DNA of 64,000 nucleotides, from positions 62,001 through 126,000 of the forward strand of contig DEKX01000028.1 in NCBI GenBank assembly GCA_002354095.1, written 5' to 3'. A program made the position numbers and the translations under genes. Under the pieces are notes generated by a model, which saw only the letters and a program-made list of their open reading frames with translations, was not told the origin of the DNA and made no database searches. Each line of letters starts with the position of its first letter. Position 1 is the stretch's first letter. Source of the DNA: Prevotella sp. UBA2711. Its GTDB lineage: Bacteria > Bacteroidota > Bacteroidia > Bacteroidales > Bacteroidaceae. This document shows, in pieces, positions 62,255 through 64,000 of this stretch.

Positions 62255-64000
62255 ATGAGACGTCTACTAACCATAACCGCACTACTACTCACTTTGACTT
62301 TGCAAGCACAAGTGGGTAAATTGTATGATGCCGACAAACAATTGTCGAGCAGTTTTACCAGTCAGGTCTATCAAGACCGTGACGGCTTTATTTGGGTAGC
62401 TACCCGTAACGGATTGAACAAGTATGACGGCTACCAATTTCAGGTTATCAAGAAAGAAGCCACTGTCCACCAGGGCATGGCCAGCAACTATGTGAACTGT
62501 ATTCTGCAGGACCGCAACGGACTGTTCTATATCGGTATGTATGGAGCCCTGCAATCGTACAACAACTACCAGTTCAAGGACATCAAGGTACACGACCTGC
62601 AGGGGCATGTGCTCCCACCCTACGTCACCTGTCTGTGGGAACGCCAGAACGGTGATATCATGATTGGAACTTCCGGACACGGTCTGTTGCGACTGACTGA
62701 CAAAGAGAATGCCCACCAAGTCGGTGGACCGTTGAAGGACCTCATCGGCGTTCATAAAATGATAGAAGACAGCAGACAACGCATGTGGCTGGTGACGGAA
62801 GAACGAGGTCTCGTCTGCTATGACGGCAATAAAAGCACCCGCTATTTTGAAGACGAGTCATTCCATAGCCATCTGCGTAGTGTCTGTGAGGGCTTAGACG
62901 GCAAAATCTATGTCGGTACATCGCATAGCGGTCTCTTTGTACAAACCGAGGACGGGCATTTCGAACACGTACCTGTTACGGGCAATGTATCTATTGTTGA
63001 AATCTACCGCAACAGTAAAGGTGAACTGCTATTAGGTTATGACGGCAAGGGAGTGGGCGTCTTCAATCCGAAGACAGGCGTATTGCAAGACAATCCCTAT
63101 GACTGTCAGGAAATCAATCTGTCAAAAAGTAAATGCTATAGTATCGTAGAAGACAAGACTGGCAATGTCTGGCTGGGACTCTTACAAAAGGGTGTATATA
63201 TGCAACCTCGCTCAGAGAACACTTTCAGATATATGGGCTATAAACTGGGAGCTTTGAACAGTATCGGTGAGGCTTGTATCTCCAGTGTTTTTGCCGACAG
63301 CAAAGGATGGGCATGGTTAGGCACAGATAAAGACGGGCTCTATTGTTTTGACGACAAGCATCACTTGGTGCATCACTACAAAGAAAATTTCCCCAGTACC
63401 ATCCTTTCTATCACTGAAGACCATCAGGGACGCATCTGGATTGGAACATTCCGCGAAGGGTGCGGCTGGATTGACGCTAAGAGCAAGACATTCCACCGTC
63501 AGCATCTGCCACAAGGTGACGACACCAGTGTGTTTGGAATGGGCTGCGACCCGCAGGGTAATCTTTGGCTTGCCACCATGGGCGATGGACTTCTGAAGCT
63601 CAACCCGCTAACGGGTGAACAGAAAGCCTATACAGCCAAAGAAAATTCAGATACTGACCGCAAGGTCAATCATCTGGTAAACAATTACATTTCCGGCATG
63701 TCCATCTCGCCAGATGGCAAACGCGTATATGCAGCTACCACGATGGGTATCTGCTGCATGGACATTGCCACAGAAAATTGGACTAACACTTTCGGAGGTG
63801 TGAATACGCTGAATTACGGTACTGCCGTCAGAGAAGCCAAGGAAAGAGACCATAAGGTGTGGATTGGAACCAATGACGGCCTCTATTGCTATGACATAAC
63901 TAATAAGAATCTGGAACATATCACTTCAGATAAAGGATTAGCTCACAACGGTATTGCCGCTATAGAGTTTGACAAAGAAGGAACGTTATGGGTAGGCACT
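62255..64000 (+). CDS. Hybrid two-component system sensor (HTCS), N-terminal part
   Basis: 582 codons are open to the window edge; the gene continues beyond. A signal peptide (MRRLLTITALLLTLTLQAQ) is followed by repeated Reg_prop propeller blades: DRDGFIWVATRNGLNKYDGY (about residue 46), TGNVWLGLLQKGVYM, DSKGWAWLGTDKDGLYCFDD, HQGRIWIGTFREGCGWID and PQGNLWLATMGDGLLKLN. These form the periplasmic sugar sensor of HTCS proteins. In the family a Y_Y_Y domain, membrane span, histidine kinase, receiver and AraC domain follow. It is divergent from susC at 61224, so it probably activates that operon on sensing its oligosaccharide. Confidence 0.9.
   Translation, partial: MRRLLTITALLLTLTLQAQVGKLYDADKQLSSSFTSQVYQDRDGFIWVATRNGLNKYDGYQFQVIKKEATVHQGMASNYVNCILQDRNGLFYIGMYGALQSYNNYQFKDIKVHDLQGHVLPPYVTCLWERQNGDIMIGTSGHGLLRLTDKENAHQVGGPLKDLIGVHKMIEDSRQRMWLVTEERGLVCYDGNKSTRYFEDESFHSHLRSVCEGLDGKIYVGTSHSGLFVQTEDGHFEHVPVTGNVSIVEIYRNSKGELLLGYDGKGVGVFNPKTGVLQDNPYDCQEINLSKSKCYSIVEDKTGNVWLGLLQKGVYMQPRSENTFRYMGYKLGALNSIGEACISSVFADSKGWAWLGTDKDGLYCFDDKHHLVHHYKENFPSTILSITEDHQGRIWIGTFREGCGWIDAKSKTFHRQHLPQGDDTSVFGMGCDPQGNLWLATMGDGLLKLNPLTGEQKAYTAKENSDTDRKVNHLVNNYISGMSISPDGKRVYAATTMGICCMDIATENWTNTFGGVNTLNYGTAVREAKERDHKVWIGTNDGLYCYDITNKNLEHITSDKGLAHNGIAAIEFDKEGTLWVGT

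Noticed and set aside
62255..64000. Small minus-strand ORFs (for example 62285-62779) opposite the hybrid sensor
   Set aside because: They are shadows. The plus frame is open to the edge and carries clear Reg_prop repeats.

Overview
The window looks like the chromosome of a gut or rumen Prevotella-type Bacteroidetes. Nearly every gene belongs to Sus-like polysaccharide utilisation. Promoters have the Bacteroidetes -7 form TAnnTTTG(C), there are no Shine-Dalgarno sites, and SusC/SusD pairs, lipoproteins, a hybrid two-component sensor and many glycoside hydrolases are present. The genus is inferred from gene architecture (a GH10-CE1 xylanase/feruloyl esterase fusion, tandem SusCD-SusCD-binding protein order). 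It is not proven.

Layout. 1-111: edge of a small DUF4160-like gene. 253-17036: a starch/maltodextrin locus. On the minus strand it has susC, susD, susE and susF-like genes ending in a strong terminator. On the plus strand it has a LacI-type regulator, an MFS sugar transporter, a GH77 4-alpha-glucanotransferase, a GH97 alpha-glucosidase and a GH13 pullulanase-like enzyme. Two identical 14-bp palindromes (7903-7916, 10341-10354) are probable LacI operators, so this variant appears to use LacI control instead of SusR. 17049-17157: a probable small RNA on the minus strand. 17357-35050: an arabinoxylan debranching and cleavage cluster with CE6-CE1 esterase, four GH43 proteins (one with two catalytic domains), a GH31, an esterase, a convergent GH9 and a divergent GH10-CE1.

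35590-52194: a hemicellulose locus. GH26 and GH5 lipoproteins (minus strand) share a duplicated N-terminal Ig-like module. The plus-strand operon susC-susD-susC-susD-IPT binding protein-GH5 resembles the xylan xusABCDE order, with a GH5 where GH10 would be expected. 52247-54980: an unusual pair, a TolB-like lipoprotein carrying one CxxCH motif and a DUF6057-like membrane protein. 55080-55735: a PIN-domain toxin-antitoxin pair. 55957-61224: a third susC/susD pair on the minus strand. From 62255: a hybrid two-component sensor that runs off the right edge and probably controls that pair or a neighbouring locus.

Less expected structure lies between genes. (1) Two helically phased repeat arrays: four CTCGAG sites exactly 22 bp apart, with a 24-bp perfect palindrome, at 35211-35282; and a run of CG dinucleotides at 11-bp steps at 61744-61855. 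(2) A conserved leader RNA, including a minimal ATG-CCA-stop, placed 71-72 bp after the -7 box of two different susC operons (38964-39044 plus; 61312-61384 minus). (3) A 5' remnant of the CxxCH lipoprotein gene just upstream of the sensor. No rRNA, tRNA, insertion sequence or CRISPR array was seen.
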